Shown here piece by piece: positions 1-11,384 of a stretch of DNA of 64,000 bases. The stretch covers positions 5,208,001 through 5,272,000 of the forward strand of contig NZ_CP121666.1 of assembly GCF_029714325.1 (NCBI RefSeq), in the 5' to 3' direction. This stretch comes from Bradyrhizobium sp. CB1717 (GTDB lineage Bacteria > Pseudomonadota > Alphaproteobacteria > Rhizobiales > Xanthobacteraceae). The notes beneath the pieces are model-generated. The model saw only the letters and a list, made by a program, of their open reading frames with translations. It made no database searches and was not told the DNA's origin. Within the stretch, counting starts at the first letter, position 1. Every line of letters starts with the position of its first letter. The translations under genes and the position numbers were made by a program.

Positions 1-126
1 AGTATCGAGGCCAGCCCCGACCAGCGCCTCGATGAAGGCGATGCGGGCCTCGACGCTGACGGGCGTCTTCTCGTTCTGGAGGCCGTCGCGCGGCCCCATC
101 TCGATGATGCGGACCTGGTCGCTCAT
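1..126 (-). CDS. liuE: Hydroxymethylglutaryl-CoA lyase, N-terminal fragment
   Basis: This is the first 42 codons of a minus-strand gene that runs off the left end of the window. The start ATG is at 124-126. The peptide carries the motif MGPRDGLQNE near residues 9-18. That is the family signature of HMG-CoA lyase, where the Arg and Asp of RDGLQ act in catalysis and divalent metal binding. The enzyme splits HMG-CoA into acetoacetate and acetyl-CoA, the last step of leucine breakdown. It begins one base after the stop of the carboxylase alpha subunit at 128, so the genes are almost certainly cotranscribed and translationally coupled. Most of the protein is outside the window. Confidence 0.85.
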   Translation of the reverse strand, partial: MSDQVRIIEMGPRDGLQNEKTPVSVEARIAFIEALVGAGLDT

Positions 127-127
127 G

Positions 128-2131
<2,004 letters not shown>

Positions 2132-2135
2132 CGCA

Positions 2136-3740
2136 TCACATCCTGAACAGGCCGAATTTCGTCGGCTCGATCGGCGCGTTCGACGCCGCCGAGAGGCCAA
2201 GCCCGAGCACCAGGCGCGTGTCGGCCGGGTCGATCACGCCGTCGTCCCAGAGGCGCGCGGTCGCGTAGTACGGATGCCCCTGGCTCTCATATTGCGCGCG
2301 GATGGGCTCGCGGAATTTATCTTCCTCTTCTTTCGACCAGCTATCGCCCTTGGCCTCGATATTGTCGCGGCGGACCTGGCTCAGCACCATCGAGGCCTGC
2401 TCGCCGCCCATCACCGAGATGCGCGCATTCGGCCACATCCAGAGGAAGCGCGGCGAATAGGCGCGGCCGCACATGCCGTAATTGCCGGCGCCGTAGGAGC
2501 CGCCGATCACGACGGTGAATTTCGGCACCGAGGCGGTGGCAACCGCCGTCACCAGCTTGGCGCCATCGCGCGCGATGCCGCCGGCCTCGTATTTCTTGCC
2601 GACCATGAAGCCGGTGATGTTCTGCAGGAACACCAGCGGAATGCCACGCTGGCAGCACAGCTCGATGAAATGCGCGCCCTTCAGCGAGCTCTCGCTGAAC
2701 AGGATGCCGTTGTTGGCGATGATGCCGACCGGGTAGCCCCAGATATGGGCGAAGCCGCACACCAGCGTCGTGCCGTAAAGCTTCTTGAACTCGTCGAACT
2801 CGGAGCCGTCCACGACACGCGCGATGATGTCGCGCACGTCGAACGGTTTTCTGCCGTCGACCGGCACCACGCCGTAGATCTCCTCTGCCGCAAACAGCGG
2901 ATCGCGCGGCTTATGCATGTTGAGATTCGGCCGCACCGACGGTTTCAGCGTGCCGACGATGCGCCGGGCGATCCCGATCGCATGGGCATCGTTCTGGGCG
3001 TAGTGATCGGTCACGCCCGATTGCCGCGAATGCACGTCGGCGCCGCCAAGCTCCTCGGCGCTCACCACCTCGCCGGTCGCCGCCTTCACCAGCGGCGGGC
3101 CGCCGAGGAAGATGGTGCCCTGGTTGCGCACGATGATGCTTTCGTCCGACATCGCCGGCACATAGGCCCCGCCCGCGGTGCAGGAGCCCATCACGATGGC
3201 GATCTGCGGAATGCCCTGTGAGGACATCTGCGCCTGGTTGTAGAAGATGCGGCCGAAATGGCGCTCGTCCGGAAAGATCTCGTCCTGCAGCGGCAGGAAG
3301 GCGCCACCGGAATCCACCATGTAGACGCAAGGAAGATTGTTCTGCCGCGCGATGTCCTGCGCGCGCAGATGCTTCTTCACGGTCATCGGATAATAGGTGC
3401 CGCCCTTGATGGTGGCGTCATTGGCGACGATCACGCATTCGCGGCCCGAGATGCGCCCGACGCCGGTGACGACGCTCGCCGAATGCACGTCGCCGCTATA
3501 GAGGCCGTAGGCCGCGAGCGGCGACAGCTCCAGGAACGAGGTGCCGGGATCGACCAGGAGGTCGACGCGTTCGCGTGCCAGCATCTTGCCGCGCGCGGTG
3601 TGGCGGTTGCGCGAGGCCTCGCCGCCGCCGCCGGCGACCTGGCTGAGCTTTTCGCGCAGGTCCGCGACGAGCGTGCGCATGGCCTCGGCGTTGCGCGCAA
3701 AGTCCGACGAAGAAGGATCGATGCTGGAATGGAGCGGCAT
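2136..3740 (-). CDS. liuB: Methylcrotonyl-CoA carboxylase beta subunit
   Basis: At 534 residues this is the usual size for the carboxyltransferase beta subunit of methylcrotonyl-CoA carboxylase. It has the two crotonase-fold carboxyltransferase halves, with landmarks [34 protein letters not shown] and [22 protein letters not shown] segments. It transfers carboxyl from biotin on the alpha subunit to 3-methylcrotonyl-CoA, giving 3-methylglutaconyl-CoA. It sits directly upstream of the alpha subunit with a four-base gap and 80 bases downstream of ivd. The order ivd, beta, alpha, lyase matches known liu operons, though no separate methylglutaconyl-CoA hydratase gene is visible between them. Confidence 0.92.
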   Translation of the reverse strand: MPLHSSIDPSSSDFARNAEAMRTLVADLREKLSQVAGGGGEASRNRHTARGKMLARERVDLLVDPGTSFLELSPLAAYGLYSGDVHSASVVTGVGRISGRECVIVANDATIKGGTYYPMTVKKHLRAQDIARQNNLPCVYMVDSGGAFLPLQDEIFPDERHFGRIFYNQAQMSSQGIPQIAIVMGSCTAGGAYVPAMSDESIIVRNQGTIFLGGPPLVKAATGEVVSAEELGGADVHSRQSGVTDHYAQNDAHAIGIARRIVGTLKPSVRPNLNMHKPRDPLFAAEEIYGVVPVDGRKPFDVRDIIARVVDGSEFDEFKKLYGTTLVCGFAHIWGYPVGIIANNGILFSESSLKGAHFIELCCQRGIPLVFLQNITGFMVGKKYEAGGIARDGAKLVTAVATASVPKFTVVIGGSYGAGNYGMCGRAYSPRFLWMWPNARISVMGGEQASMVLSQVRRDNIEAKGDSWSKEEEDKFREPIRAQYESQGHPYYATARLWDDGVIDPADTRLVLGLGLSAASNAPIEPTKFGLFRM

Positions 3741-3820
3741 GCAAGTCCCGCGTGCTGGTGATGTCTAAGGGGCCGCGGACAGGTTGGCCCAGTTCCGCGG
3801 CAATTCCAATTGGAAGGAGC

Positions 3821-4993
3821 TTACGCGGTCTCGGCCATCAGCTCGCGGCCGATCAGCATGCGGCGCACCTCGGATGTCCCGGCGCCGATCTCGTAGAGTT
3901 TTGCGTCGCGCCAGAGACGACCCACAGGGAATTCGCTGGTGTAGCCGACCCCGCCGAGCGCCTGGATCGCCTCGCCCGCCATCCAGGTCGCCTTCTCCGC
4001 GGAATAGAGGATCGCCGCGGCCGCGTCCTTGCGCAAGCTGCGGGCGTGATCGGCGCGGTCGCAGGCGCGCCCGACCGCGTAGACATAGGCGCGCGTAGCC
4101 TGCCAGGTCGCATACATGTCGGCGAGCTTGCCCTGCATCAGCTGGAAGTCGCCGATCGGCTGGCCGAACTGCTTGCGCTCGTGCATGTAGGGCACGACGG
4201 CGTCCATGCAGGCCGCCATGATCCCAAGCGGGCCGCCCGACAGCACCGCGCGCTCATAGTCGAGGCCGGACATCAGCACCTTGACGCCCTCGCCCAGCTT
4301 GCCGAGCACGTTCTCCTCCGGCACCTCGCACTCGTCGAAGAACAGCGGATAGGTATTGGAGCCGCGCATGCCGAGCTTGTCGAGATGCTGGCCGTGGGTG
4401 AAGCCCTTAAAACCCTTTTCGATCAGGAAGGCGGTCATGCCGCGCGGGCCGGCCTCCGGATCGGTCTTGGCGTAGACCACCAGCACGTCGGCATCGCCGC
4501 CATTGGTGATCCACATCTTGGAGCCGTTGAGGACGTAGCGGTCGCCGCGCTTGTCGGCGCGCAGCTTCATCGAGACCACGTCGGAGCCGGCGCCAGGCTC
4601 GGACATCGCGAGCGCGCCGACATATTCGCCGGAGATCAGCTTGGGCAGGTAGCGCTGGCGCTGGGCGTCGTTGCCGTTGCGGCGGATCTGGTTGACGCAG
4701 AGGTTGGAGTGGGCACCGTAGGACAGCCCCACAGCCGCGGACCCGCGCGAAATCTCCTCCATGGCGACGATATGGGCGAGATAGCCCATGTTCGAGCCGC
4801 CATATTGCTCCGGCGCGGTCATGCCGAGCAGGCCGAGGTCACCGAGGCGTTTCCACAGGTCCGCCGGGAACAGATTGGCCTTCTCGATGTCGGCGGCGCG
4901 CGGGGTGATCTCCGCCTCCACGAAGGCGCGGAGCGTGTCGCGCAACATGCCGATGTCTTCGCCCAGATCGAAATCGATGCTCGGGATGTTCAA
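3821..4993 (-). CDS. ivd: Isovaleryl-CoA dehydrogenase
   Basis: This is a 390-residue acyl-CoA dehydrogenase. The segment [16 protein letters not shown] places a glutamate at about residue 247. Isovaleryl-CoA dehydrogenases carry the catalytic base in this position, whereas most other family members use a C-terminal glutamate. The C-terminal site here reads [12 protein letters not shown], without that glutamate, which supports the assignment. FAD-binding motifs include [12 protein letters not shown] and WITNGGDAD. The enzyme oxidises isovaleryl-CoA to 3-methylcrotonyl-CoA and passes electrons to ETF. It is the first gene of the minus-strand operon. The ATG at 4991-4993 has a GGAGGAA ribosome site upstream. 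Confidence 0.93.
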   Translation of the reverse strand: MNIPSIDFDLGEDIGMLRDTLRAFVEAEITPRAADIEKANLFPADLWKRLGDLGLLGMTAPEQYGGSNMGYLAHIVAMEEISRGSAAVGLSYGAHSNLCVNQIRRNGNDAQRQRYLPKLISGEYVGALAMSEPGAGSDVVSMKLRADKRGDRYVLNGSKMWITNGGDADVLVVYAKTDPEAGPRGMTAFLIEKGFKGFTHGQHLDKLGMRGSNTYPLFFDECEVPEENVLGKLGEGVKVLMSGLDYERAVLSGGPLGIMAACMDAVVPYMHERKQFGQPIGDFQLMQGKLADMYATWQATRAYVYAVGRACDRADHARSLRKDAAAAILYSAEKATWMAGEAIQALGGVGYTSEFPVGRLWRDAKLYEIGAGTSEVRRMLIGRELMAETA

Positions 4994-5102
4994 GGCGATT
5001 CCTCCGTAATTTGAGACCGAACCTAGCGGGGACCGGGCCCTTCTGCAGTCGAAAAGGTTGCATTTTCCGCCAAACTTGGCGAGGATTTCCGAGAGAAATC
5101 CG

Positions 5103-6131
5103 ATGCCTTTCCAAGCCGCAACCGCGATCCCGCGCCGCGCCGTGACCCCCGCCGCCTTTGTCCGCGGCGTGGTGGCCGCCTATGCGCGCTACGGACTGGA
5201 CCCCGCTGAGGCGCTGCAGCGGGGTCAAATAGCGCCAGACCTTGTCAATTCTCCGGATGGGCGGGTCACGGCCGTCCAGTTCGAGGCCCTCGCCGGCCAC
5301 GCCATGCGCGAGCTCGACGACGAGGCGCTCGGCTGGTTCTCGCGCCGGCTGCCATGGGGCACCTACGGCATGCTGTGCCGCGCCTCGATCACGGCGCCGA
5401 CGCTGGAGGTCGCGCTCAAGCGCTGGTGCCGGCATCACCGCCTGCTCACCGAGGACGTGCTGCTCGATCTCGAGGTCGGCGAAGAGACCGCAATCGTGTC
5501 GATCCGCGAGCAGCGCGACCTCGGAGCCTTTCGCGAATTCTGCCTCGTCACCTTGCTCCGCTACGTGCTCGGCTTCTCCTGCTGGGCGGTGGATTCCAGG
5601 ATCGCGCTCCGCACCGCCGAGTTTCCGTTTCCCGAGCCCGGCCACGTCTCCGTCTATCCGACCATCTTCTCGCGGACCATCCGCTTCGACGCGGCCCATG
5701 CCCGCATCGTCTTCGACAAGCACTATCTTTCGCTGCCGCTGACCCGCAGCGCCGCCGATCTCGACAACATGCTGAAGGGCGCGCTCAGGCTGACCGTGCT
5801 GCCCTATCGGCGCGACCGGCTGCTGGTCGAGCGCGTCCGCCGCGTGCTGCGCAATGCGCGCGGACGGGTCCTCGGCGCCGAGGACGTCGCGAGCGAGCTC
5901 GCGCTCTCCACCCGCACCATGCATCGCCGCCTGCGCGAGGAAGCGACCTCGCTGCGCGATCTCAAGGAAGAAGCAAAGTTCGAGCTCGCCAAGCAGGAGC
6001 TGATGCGCGGCCGCGCGCCGATCAAGCGGATCGCGGAGATCGCCGGCTTCCGCAACGAGAAGAGTTTTTCGCGGGCCTTTCGGACCTGGACCGGCACCTC
6101 CCCGCGCGAGTTTCGCGGCAGATATCGCTGA
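5103..6131 (+). CDS. AraC-family regulator next to the leucine-degradation operon
   Basis: The 342-residue protein has an N-terminal arabinose-binding-like domain of the ArgR/OruR class (roughly residues 20-210) and a C-terminal AraC double helix-turn-helix. The second helix region reads [32 protein letters not shown]. An upstream in-frame ATG at 5058 is possible. The ATG at 5103, preceded by GAGAG, gives the family-typical start. It diverges from ivd with only about 110 bases between them, so it probably controls the operon in response to an acyl-CoA intermediate or leucine. That regulatory role is inferred from position. Confidence 0.8.
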   Translation: MPFQAATAIPRRAVTPAAFVRGVVAAYARYGLDPAEALQRGQIAPDLVNSPDGRVTAVQFEALAGHAMRELDDEALGWFSRRLPWGTYGMLCRASITAPTLEVALKRWCRHHRLLTEDVLLDLEVGEETAIVSIREQRDLGAFREFCLVTLLRYVLGFSCWAVDSRIALRTAEFPFPEPGHVSVYPTIFSRTIRFDAAHARIVFDKHYLSLPLTRSAADLDNMLKGALRLTVLPYRRDRLLVERVRRVLRNARGRVLGAEDVASELALSTRTMHRRLREEATSLRDLKEEAKFELAKQELMRGRAPIKRIAEIAGFRNEKSFSRAFRTWTGTSPREFRGRYR

Positions 6132-6162
6132 GGCGCCCCGTTACCTGCTTGTCATAAACCAA

Positions 6163-6190
6163 CGGCCCCCGAGATCACTCTCGGAGGCCG
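6163..6190. terminator. Hairpin between converging genes
   Basis: A 12-base inverted repeat with one mismatch (arms 6163-6174 and 6179-6190, four-base loop) lies between the AraC gene ending at 6131 and the oppositely oriented exported-protein gene ending at 6223. On the minus strand it is followed by a weakly T-rich GTTGGTTTATG, so it may work as a terminator in both directions. There is no clear U-tract on the plus strand. Confidence 0.5.
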
Positions 6191-6222
6191 CAATGTCCTG
6201 GATCAGGTCTTGAATTCAGGCC

Positions 6223-6510
6223 TTAGTTCTGCGCGCCCGAGCGAACCTTGGGCTGCTTCGTCTGCTTCGGCTGGAAAGCGAGCGCGTCGTTGCTGGTCTT
6301 CGAACCGCCGGCCTGCGAGCACGAACCGCCGATACCGCCAGCAGCCTGCCGGCAGGCTTCCATCGTCGGATAGCCGCAGCCGTGCGCGGCCTGGGCGCCG
6401 TTGGTGATGCAGTAATCGTCGGCCTTCGCAGCCGGCGCCGACAGAACAAGAAACGCAGACGCAAACAGCGTCGCAGCGGAAGCCGCGAACGTCTTCGAGA
6501 TCGATGTCAT
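6223..6510 (-). CDS. Exported DUF3551-family small protein
   Basis: The protein has 95 residues with a signal peptide (Thr/Ser/Ala-rich, cleavage near SAPAAKA-DDY). The mature part is cysteine-containing: YCITNGAQAAHGCGYPTMEACRQ followed by GGIGGSCSQ. The spacing of Cys residues and the CGYPTxxxC pattern fit DUF3551, a family abundant in Bradyrhizobium and of unknown function. The ATG at 6508-6510 was chosen because a strong AGGAAAAG ribosome site precedes it and it opens the signal peptide. The frame remains open further upstream. Confidence 0.75.
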   Translation of the reverse strand: MTSISKTFAASAATLFASAFLVLSAPAAKADDYCITNGAQAAHGCGYPTMEACRQAAGGIGGSCSQAGGSKTSNDALAFQPKQTKQPKVRSGAQN

Positions 6511-6729
6511 ATTGTCTTTTCCTGCTTCAGGGTCCCACAAAAGAGTCCTCGGCATGCGACGCAGGCTGAGGGTCACACCCTTGCATCTAGGCGGCGCACG
6601 AGAACCGACAATCACGATCCAGCGCATTGCAGGACTTCGCAAATCACATGTCACAGTTAGGTGAGTTAATCATGTATAATACTTCGGCTTTTGTGAAATC
6701 GCTGACCGATGAAATAGAGATCGAATCCG

Positions 6730-7218
6730 CTAGCTCGCCGGCACCGCCGCCTCTTGCAGCGGCAGCGGCACGTCCTTGGCGACGCCCAGCACCGGAAAGC
6801 TGCGGACGTTCTTGACGTCGGGCATGGCCGCGAAATGCAGCAGCTGCTGGCGCATGCTCTCGACGCTCGGCGCGACGCATTTGAGGAGATAGTCGGTGTC
6901 GCCCGAGATCCGCCAGCACTGCTGGATCCGCGGGATCGCGGCGATCGAGCTCTCGAACGCCTCCAGCACCGGCTGGGCCTGGCTGCCGAGCTGGATCGAG
7001 ACGAACGACACCACCTCGTAGCCGAGCAGCCGCTCGTCGATGACAGCGCGCACCGCCCGGATCACACCGCGGCTGAACAGCGATTTCAGCCGGCGCAGGC
7101 AGTTCGGCGCGGAGACGCCGACACGCAGCGCCAGCTCGTTGTTGCGAACCCGCCCGTCCTGCTGCAGCTCGGAAAGTATCTTCAGGTCGACGCCGTCGAG
7201 CTGGTCACGCCCCGCCAT
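6730..7218 (-). CDS. Lrp/AsnC-family transcriptional regulator
   Basis: The 162-residue protein begins with an AsnC-type winged helix: LDGVDLKILSELQQDGRVRNNELALRVGVSAPNCLRRLKSL. An RAM (ligand-binding) domain follows from about residue 75, ending in DVKNVRSFPVLGVAKD. Members bind amino acids and regulate amino-acid metabolism genes. The ATG at 7216-7218 follows GAGGTGGGGG. Two upstream starts at 7233 and 7284 have no good ribosome site. No amino-acid gene lies beside it, so the target is unknown. The segment between it and the next gene carries a palindromic repeat. Confidence 0.85.
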   Translation of the reverse strand: MAGRDQLDGVDLKILSELQQDGRVRNNELALRVGVSAPNCLRRLKSLFSRGVIRAVRAVIDERLLGYEVVSFVSIQLGSQAQPVLEAFESSIAAIPRIQQCWRISGDTDYLLKCVAPSVESMRQQLLHFAAMPDVKNVRSFPVLGVAKDVPLPLQEAAVPAS

Positions 7219-7339
7219 CCCCCACCTCGCCATGGTCGTGTCATGCGCGGCAGCGAAGCACGGGGCGGATTTGGTGCCAACCACCTTAAGCGTCGCCGCG
7301 GCCGGAAAAGCGTGGCGGGAAGCTTACCTCCGGCCATCC

Positions 7340-7441
7340 TTCGAGACGCCCGCCTCCGGCGAGCCCTCAGGATGAGGTCACGCTTCGCGGCAAGATATCA
7401 GACCCTCATGGTGAGGAGCCCGCCAAAGCGGGCGTCTCGAA
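7340..7441. repeat. Interspersed palindromic repeat with 14-base inverted ends
   Basis: The element starts TTCGAGACGCCCGC (7340-7353) and ends with the exact inverse GCGGGCGTCTCGAA (7428-7441). Between them lies CCTCAGGATGAGG and its looser counterpart CCTCATGGTGAGG. The pattern resembles short palindromic repeats scattered between genes in Bradyrhizobium. It lies downstream of an NDUFS4-like gene and upstream of lrp, with no coding capacity. Confidence 0.6.
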
Positions 7442-7564
7442 CTATGCAGGCCAGGCTCATGCGGTCCCAAGAACGCAGATACCCGGGCCTTCGCCTCGCG
7501 AAAGGGGCTTCGGCCCCGCAGGAGGGACGGGCCCGGGCTTGACGGAACGAGAGGGTGCCGCCCC

Positions 7565-7870
7565 TCAATGCGTCCAGGGCTCGCCGCGGCGGAACGAGAA
7601 ATTGTCGGCATAGGCGACCGGCCGGCGGATCGAATCCTGGGGCTCGATGACCTGGTAGGCGATGCCCTTGCGCTCGCAATAGGCGACCGCCTCTTCCTTG
7701 CTGTCGAAGCGCAGGGTGATCTGCTGCTTCATGTCGCCCGACGAGGTCCAGCCCATCAGCGGCTCGACCGAGCGCGGCTGCTCCGGCTCGTAGTCGAGCT
7801 GCCATTCCTTCGTCTTGGACCGGCCGGATTGCATCGCGTTCTTGGCGGGCTTGAAAATGCGTGCGGTCAT
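7565..7870 (-). CDS. Complex I NDUFS4-like accessory subunit
   Basis: At 101 residues this fits the ETC complex I subunit conserved region, the bacterial counterpart of the mitochondrial 18-kDa NDUFS4 subunit. It starts MTARIFKPAKNAMQSG and contains WQLDYEPEQPRSVEPLMGWTSSGDMKQQ and a C-terminal FSFRRGEPWTH, all typical of the family. It helps assemble or stabilise the NADH:quinone oxidoreductase on the cytoplasmic side. In alphaproteobacteria this gene usually stands alone, away from the nuo operon, as here. Confidence 0.85.
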   Translation of the reverse strand: MTARIFKPAKNAMQSGRSKTKEWQLDYEPEQPRSVEPLMGWTSSGDMKQQITLRFDSKEEAVAYCERKGIAYQVIEPQDSIRRPVAYADNFSFRRGEPWTH

Positions 7871-8123
7871 GGGTGGTCCGGGCCTCGTCTTTTCGTTCGA
7901 TTTCGCTGCGTCAGGGTGGCAGTTGGTGGAAACCTCAGGGATAGTATAGAGACACCGATCGGGAACTGATTGGTGATTCCGGCCCCCCGGTAACCCTCTC
8001 CGACGGTATAGTCATTATGCTGCACCGTGACAATTGCGTACCCGCCTTCCGCGCCGGGATCCCGCCCGGCGGCACTGCCTCGCTGACGCCCGCGTATCCG
8101 TCCCCTCCGAAAGCTCCCGTCGC

Positions 8124-9296
8124 ATGGCCTTCCTGAACATCAACGCCACGCTGCCCGAGAAAGGCCGTGACCTCCGGCTCGACCTGTTTCGCGGCGTCGC
8201 CAACTGGGCGATCTTCCTCGACCACATCCCCGACAACGTGGTGAACTGGATCACCACGCGTAACTACGGCTTTTCCGACGCCGCCGACCTGTTCGTCTTC
8301 ATCTCCGGCTACACCGCCTCCTTCGTCTATGCGCGGATGATGCTGGACCGCGGCTTCATCGTCGGCGCCACCCGGCTCACCAAGCGGGTCTGGCAGCTCT
8401 ACGTCGCCCACATCATCCTGTTCGTGATCTACATCGCCTCGATCTCTTATCTCGCGCTGCGCTTCGGCGATTCCGATATGATCAACGAGTTCAACGTCGC
8501 CGGCCTCGTCGACAATGCGACCGAGACGCTGCGCCAGGGCCTGTTTCTGCGCTTCAAGCCGCTCAATCTCGACGTGCTGCCGCTCTATATCGTGCTGATG
8601 GGCCTGTTCCCGCCGGTGCTGTGGTTCATGCTGCGCAAGCCCGATCTGACGATGGCGCTGTCGATCGTGCTGTGGCTCGCCGCGCGTCATTTCGGCTGGA
8701 ATTTGACGGCCTATCCGGCCGGCCAGTGGTACTTCAACCCCTATTGCTGGCAGGTGCTGTTCGTGTTCGGCGCCTGGTGCTCGATGGGCGGCGCGCGGCG
8801 CTCGATGACGCTGATCAATTCGCCGATCACGCTGTGGCTCTGCCTCGGCTATCTCCTGTTCGCGCTGGTCATGACCATGGCCGGCCGCTTCCCCACCTTC
8901 GGCGGCATGTTCCCGGAATGGCTGTTCTCGGCCTTCAACCCCAACGACAAGACCAACCTTGCGCCCTACCGCTTCCTGCATTTCGTCGTGATCGTGATCC
9001 TGGTGATCCGCTTCGTGCCGAAGGACTGGCCGGGCCTGGAATGGAAGGTGTTCGACCCGCTGATCGTGTGCGGCCAGCAGTCGCTGGCGGTGTTCTGCGT
9101 CGGCGTGTTCCTGTCCTTCGTCGGCCATTTCGAACTGTCGATGAGCTCGGGCTCGCTGTTCGCGCAGCTCTTCGTCAGCATCGCCGGCATCGCGATCATG
9201 ACGACCGTGGCCTATTACATCTCGTGGTCGAAGAAGCAGGACAAGCCGCTGAAGCCGCCGCCGGCCAAGCCGGCAGCAGAGGCGAAGGCCGCCTGA
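8124..9296 (+). CDS. opgC: OpgC-family membrane acyltransferase
   Basis: The 390-residue polytopic protein starts with RDLRLDLFRGVANWAIFLDHIPDNVVNW, the OpgC signature of the acyltransferase-3 superfamily. About ten hydrophobic segments and a Pro/Lys/Ala-rich cytoplasmic tail follow. OpgC proteins add succinyl groups to osmoregulated periplasmic glucans in proteobacteria. The substrate here is inferred from the family. The frame opens at 8034, but the ATG at 8124 matches the family N-terminus. The preceding 30 codons look non-coding. Confidence 0.85.
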   Translation: MAFLNINATLPEKGRDLRLDLFRGVANWAIFLDHIPDNVVNWITTRNYGFSDAADLFVFISGYTASFVYARMMLDRGFIVGATRLTKRVWQLYVAHIILFVIYIASISYLALRFGDSDMINEFNVAGLVDNATETLRQGLFLRFKPLNLDVLPLYIVLMGLFPPVLWFMLRKPDLTMALSIVLWLAARHFGWNLTAYPAGQWYFNPYCWQVLFVFGAWCSMGGARRSMTLINSPITLWLCLGYLLFALVMTMAGRFPTFGGMFPEWLFSAFNPNDKTNLAPYRFLHFVVIVILVIRFVPKDWPGLEWKVFDPLIVCGQQSLAVFCVGVFLSFVGHFELSMSSGSLFAQLFVSIAGIAIMTTVAYYISWSKKQDKPLKPPPAKPAAEAKAA

Positions 9297-9308
9297 GAGA
9301 GGCGGCAG

Positions 9309-9503
9309 CTACGCCGCCTCTTCGCCGTCGAACTCGGTGAATTTCTTGTAGATCCAGTCGCGGCCGTCGTGCCGGCGCCAGACCTTGCCGTAGACGAGCT
9401 GCCCGTTGATCGAGCGGCGTGGCATGATCACGGTCCAGAGATGCCAGATTTCGGTCCAGCTCGACTGCTTGCTGACGGTTTTGAAGTTGCGATCGAAAGA
9501 CAT
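9309..9503 (-). CDS. Small conserved-looking hypothetical protein
   Basis: This is a 64-residue basic, tryptophan-rich soluble protein (WTEIWHLW, WRRHDGRDWIYKKF) with an acidic C-terminal tail. No recognised domain. It converges on opgC with a 12-base gap. Codon choice is like its neighbours, and the composition looks like a real protein, not a shadow of another gene. The function is unknown. Confidence 0.6.
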   Translation of the reverse strand: MSFDRNFKTVSKQSSWTEIWHLWTVIMPRRSINGQLVYGKVWRRHDGRDWIYKKFTEFDGEEAA

Positions 9504-9809
9504 GACGCAGAACTCACAGGATACGCGCGCCGCGACGAACTGTGATCTTGTGTGAGCACGGATTTCAGGCAGCCCATCGCGAGCCGGGACCGATCTGATA
9601 ACGCCCCTTGAGGCGGCCGCAACAACCGCTCGCCCTTAACCTAACCGATCAACCTTACCTGCCACGGACGGATGGCCGGAGTGGTTGAAAGCCGGCGCCG
9701 GCTTTTCTAGAATGCGGACGATTTGAGATGAGCGCGCCGTTTTGGACGCGTGGCGATTTTGAACTGACATTGCATTTTGAAAAATGACTTGCTGGCTGGG
9801 GCGATCGCA
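9504..9809. other. Intergenic, with a tRNA-Ser-like 5' fragment
   Basis: No convincing gene lies here. Positions 9667-9693 read like the first 27 bases of a tRNA-Ser (acceptor 5' arm and D-arm, with one inserted G in GGCCGGAGTGG), but the anticodon stem and the 3' half do not follow. It therefore looks like a degraded tRNA copy or coincidence, not a functional tRNA. Confidence 0.4.
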
Positions 9810-9968
9810 ATGAACTTGCAGTGTGCATGTCTGCGCCTGGCGGTGCGATCGATGCCGCCTGCCCCGCTGCTCCGGACATCGGTTCAGGAGCCGCCCAAGC
9901 CCGCCAACGACAATCAGATGGTCTGGCCATTCGTGCCGTTTCCGCCCGGCTGGCACGCGTCGAGCTGA
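9810..9968 (+). CDS. Possible small protein with PANDN motif
   Basis: A 52-residue frame opens at ATG 9810 after a GGGG stretch. Its C-terminal half is PPKPANDNQMVWPFVPFPPGW. The PANDN-x-WPF-PFPPGW ending resembles small uncharacterised rhizobial proteins I have seen, but I cannot confirm a family. An upstream start at 9777 is also possible. No neighbouring gene suggests a role. Confidence 0.4.
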   Translation: MNLQCACLRLAVRSMPPAPLLRTSVQEPPKPANDNQMVWPFVPFPPGWHASS

Positions 9969-10270
9969 TCGCGTTGGGTCTGAAAAGCGCAACGCCGCGC
10001 AAGCGGAATATCATCGCTTGGCGGCGTCCGTTTAGGCATTGGGCGCTGAAATCCCCAACACTGATTTGTCTGTGGCGACAAGCCAAAGGTTCGATGAATC
10101 TTTGCTAATTCTGCGCCCCATGGCCCTCGCCAATGCCTTGAAAAATCGCGCGGAAGTCGTGCGATGCGGACAATGACCGCCAAGGCTTTGGCCAGCTTCG
10201 GACATGCCGCTCGCGCGCGATTGAGGACACCATCAGGATGCCGCCTGCCCTGCGTCGGCGATCAACCTGG
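9969..10270. other. Intergenic with an 18-base repeat
   Basis: No gene is supported. Positions 10040-10057 (TGGGCGCTGAAATCCCCA) are the exact reverse complement of 16488-16505, and a shorter copy occurs at 16603-16617. The rest shows no coding bias or clear hairpin with a T-tract. Confidence 0.5.
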
Positions 10271-10666
10271 CTAGACCGCAGCGCTGGCGCTGGACGCGCT
10301 GGCGGATGCAATCTGGGGATTGGCGCCGAGTGCGCCTTGGGCGTTGTAGGTCTGCCCGGCCTGACCGCTTTGACCGGCTTGCGAGCTCGCGGACGTCTCG
10401 ACCTCCGTCGTGCCGTCGGAATAGGTGATCGTGGTGGTGGTGACTCCGTCGATGGTGATCGAGACCTCGCTGACGATGGTCTTGGCCGAGCTGCCACCGC
10501 CTCCCGATTCCGAGCTTCCGCCCGCCGATTGCGACGAGGATGTCGCCGACGTCGATGACGTCGAACTCGACGAAGCCGCCGATGTCGAAGATGCCGCGGA
10601 GGACGACGCCGTAGCGGTCGACGGCGTCGCCGTCACCGCCGCGCTGGCCGATGCAATGATCGACAT
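10271..10666 (-). CDS. Low-complexity Ser/Ala/Thr-rich protein
   Basis: This is a 131-residue protein dominated by Ser, Ala, Thr and Gly. It has a central ordered-looking segment KTIVSEVSITIDGVTTTTITYSDGTT, which may form beta strands. There is no signal peptide or membrane segment. The ATG at 10664-10666 is preceded by AGGATGAGG, a strong ribosome site that decides the start over a much longer open frame. The function is unknown. Confidence 0.6.
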   Translation of the reverse strand: MSIIASASAAVTATPSTATASSSAASSTSAASSSSTSSTSATSSSQSAGGSSESGGGGSSAKTIVSEVSITIDGVTTTTITYSDGTTEVETSASSQAGQSGQAGQTYNAQGALGANPQIASASASSASAAV

Positions 10667-10937
10667 GAAGACCTCATCCTGGGGAGCCTCGGGCGCAACG
10701 CCGGTTGCGTAGCCACCCTTCTGCTTCAACGCGGCGGGCGGGCGAAGCAGGCGCTGGAGGCGTGAAAAATTCGGCGCCGCGGACATTTTCCCGCCCCGAC
10801 CGCAGCAACCAAACGCCGCCCTGCGCGTTGCAGCTTCTTCCCACCTGTCCGGGAGATCTGCGCGGCTGCGATCAACGCGCGCCCTCATGGATGGATAGTC
10901 ATCTCGTCTCACGTCCGTGTGAGCTGGAGCGCGGCCG

Positions 10938-11159
10938 GTGAATTTCTTCGACCGAGCAGAGACCAATGAAGAGAAGGCCGCAAGGCAAGGGGGCGCAGTG
11001 AGCCAGATCGATACGACCGAGAAACTCTCCGAGGCACCGGAGAGCGGAAGCTCACTGTTCGCGCTCTGTGGCCTCGGCATCGCGGGGATCGTCATGCTGG
11101 GCTGGATCGGCACCCTCGCCTGGATTGCCTGGCGGCTCGTCGATTGGCTGCTGTTCTGA
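10938..11159 (+). CDS. Small single-span membrane protein
   Basis: The predicted peptide has up to 73 residues, with a charged N-terminus and one strong transmembrane helix (ALCGLGIAGIVMLGWIGTLAWIAW) near the end. The first start is GTG at 10938. A second GTG at 10998 sits behind AAGGGGG and would give a 53-residue protein with the same membrane segment. No family was recognised. Confidence 0.55.
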   Translation: MNFFDRAETNEEKAARQGGAVSQIDTTEKLSEAPESGSSLFALCGLGIAGIVMLGWIGTLAWIAWRLVDWLLF

Positions 11160-11211
11160 AGAGACGCTAGCGGGCCGTCAGGCCCTCGCTTCGAGGCATC
11201 GACACCGGGAC

Positions 11212-11288
11212 TGGTCGGGGCAGCTGGATTCGAACCAACGACCTGCAGTACCCAAAACTGCCGCGCTACCAGGCTGCGCTATACCCCG
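11212..11288 (-). tRNA. tRNA-Pro (TGG anticodon)
   Basis: The minus strand folds into a full cloverleaf. The seven-base acceptor stem pairs CGGGGTA with TGCCCCG. The D-arm contains AGCCTGGTAGCGC. The anticodon arm is GCAGT-TTTGGGT-ACTGC with anticodon TGG, and the T-arm contains GGTTCGAATCC. The CCA end is encoded (11212-11214). It lies between a small membrane-protein gene and the DUF192 gene. Confidence 0.95.
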
Positions 11289-11384
11289 AATGTCCGGCGA
11301 GCCCCGTCGATACACGCTTCCAAAGGCGTCAGCAAGCTTACAAACCGGCGCCAGCAAGGCTGGCAACGCCCCTCTTGGGCGACC

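Noticed and set aside
9655..9770. A functional tRNA-Ser
   Set aside because: Only the first 27 bases fit. No anticodon stem, variable arm or T-arm follows, so it is at most a fragment.
10271..11113. Reading the Ser/Ala-rich gene from the upstream start at 11113
   Set aside because: The extra 149 codons lack coding character and cross the divergent small membrane gene. The start at 10666 has a strong ribosome site.
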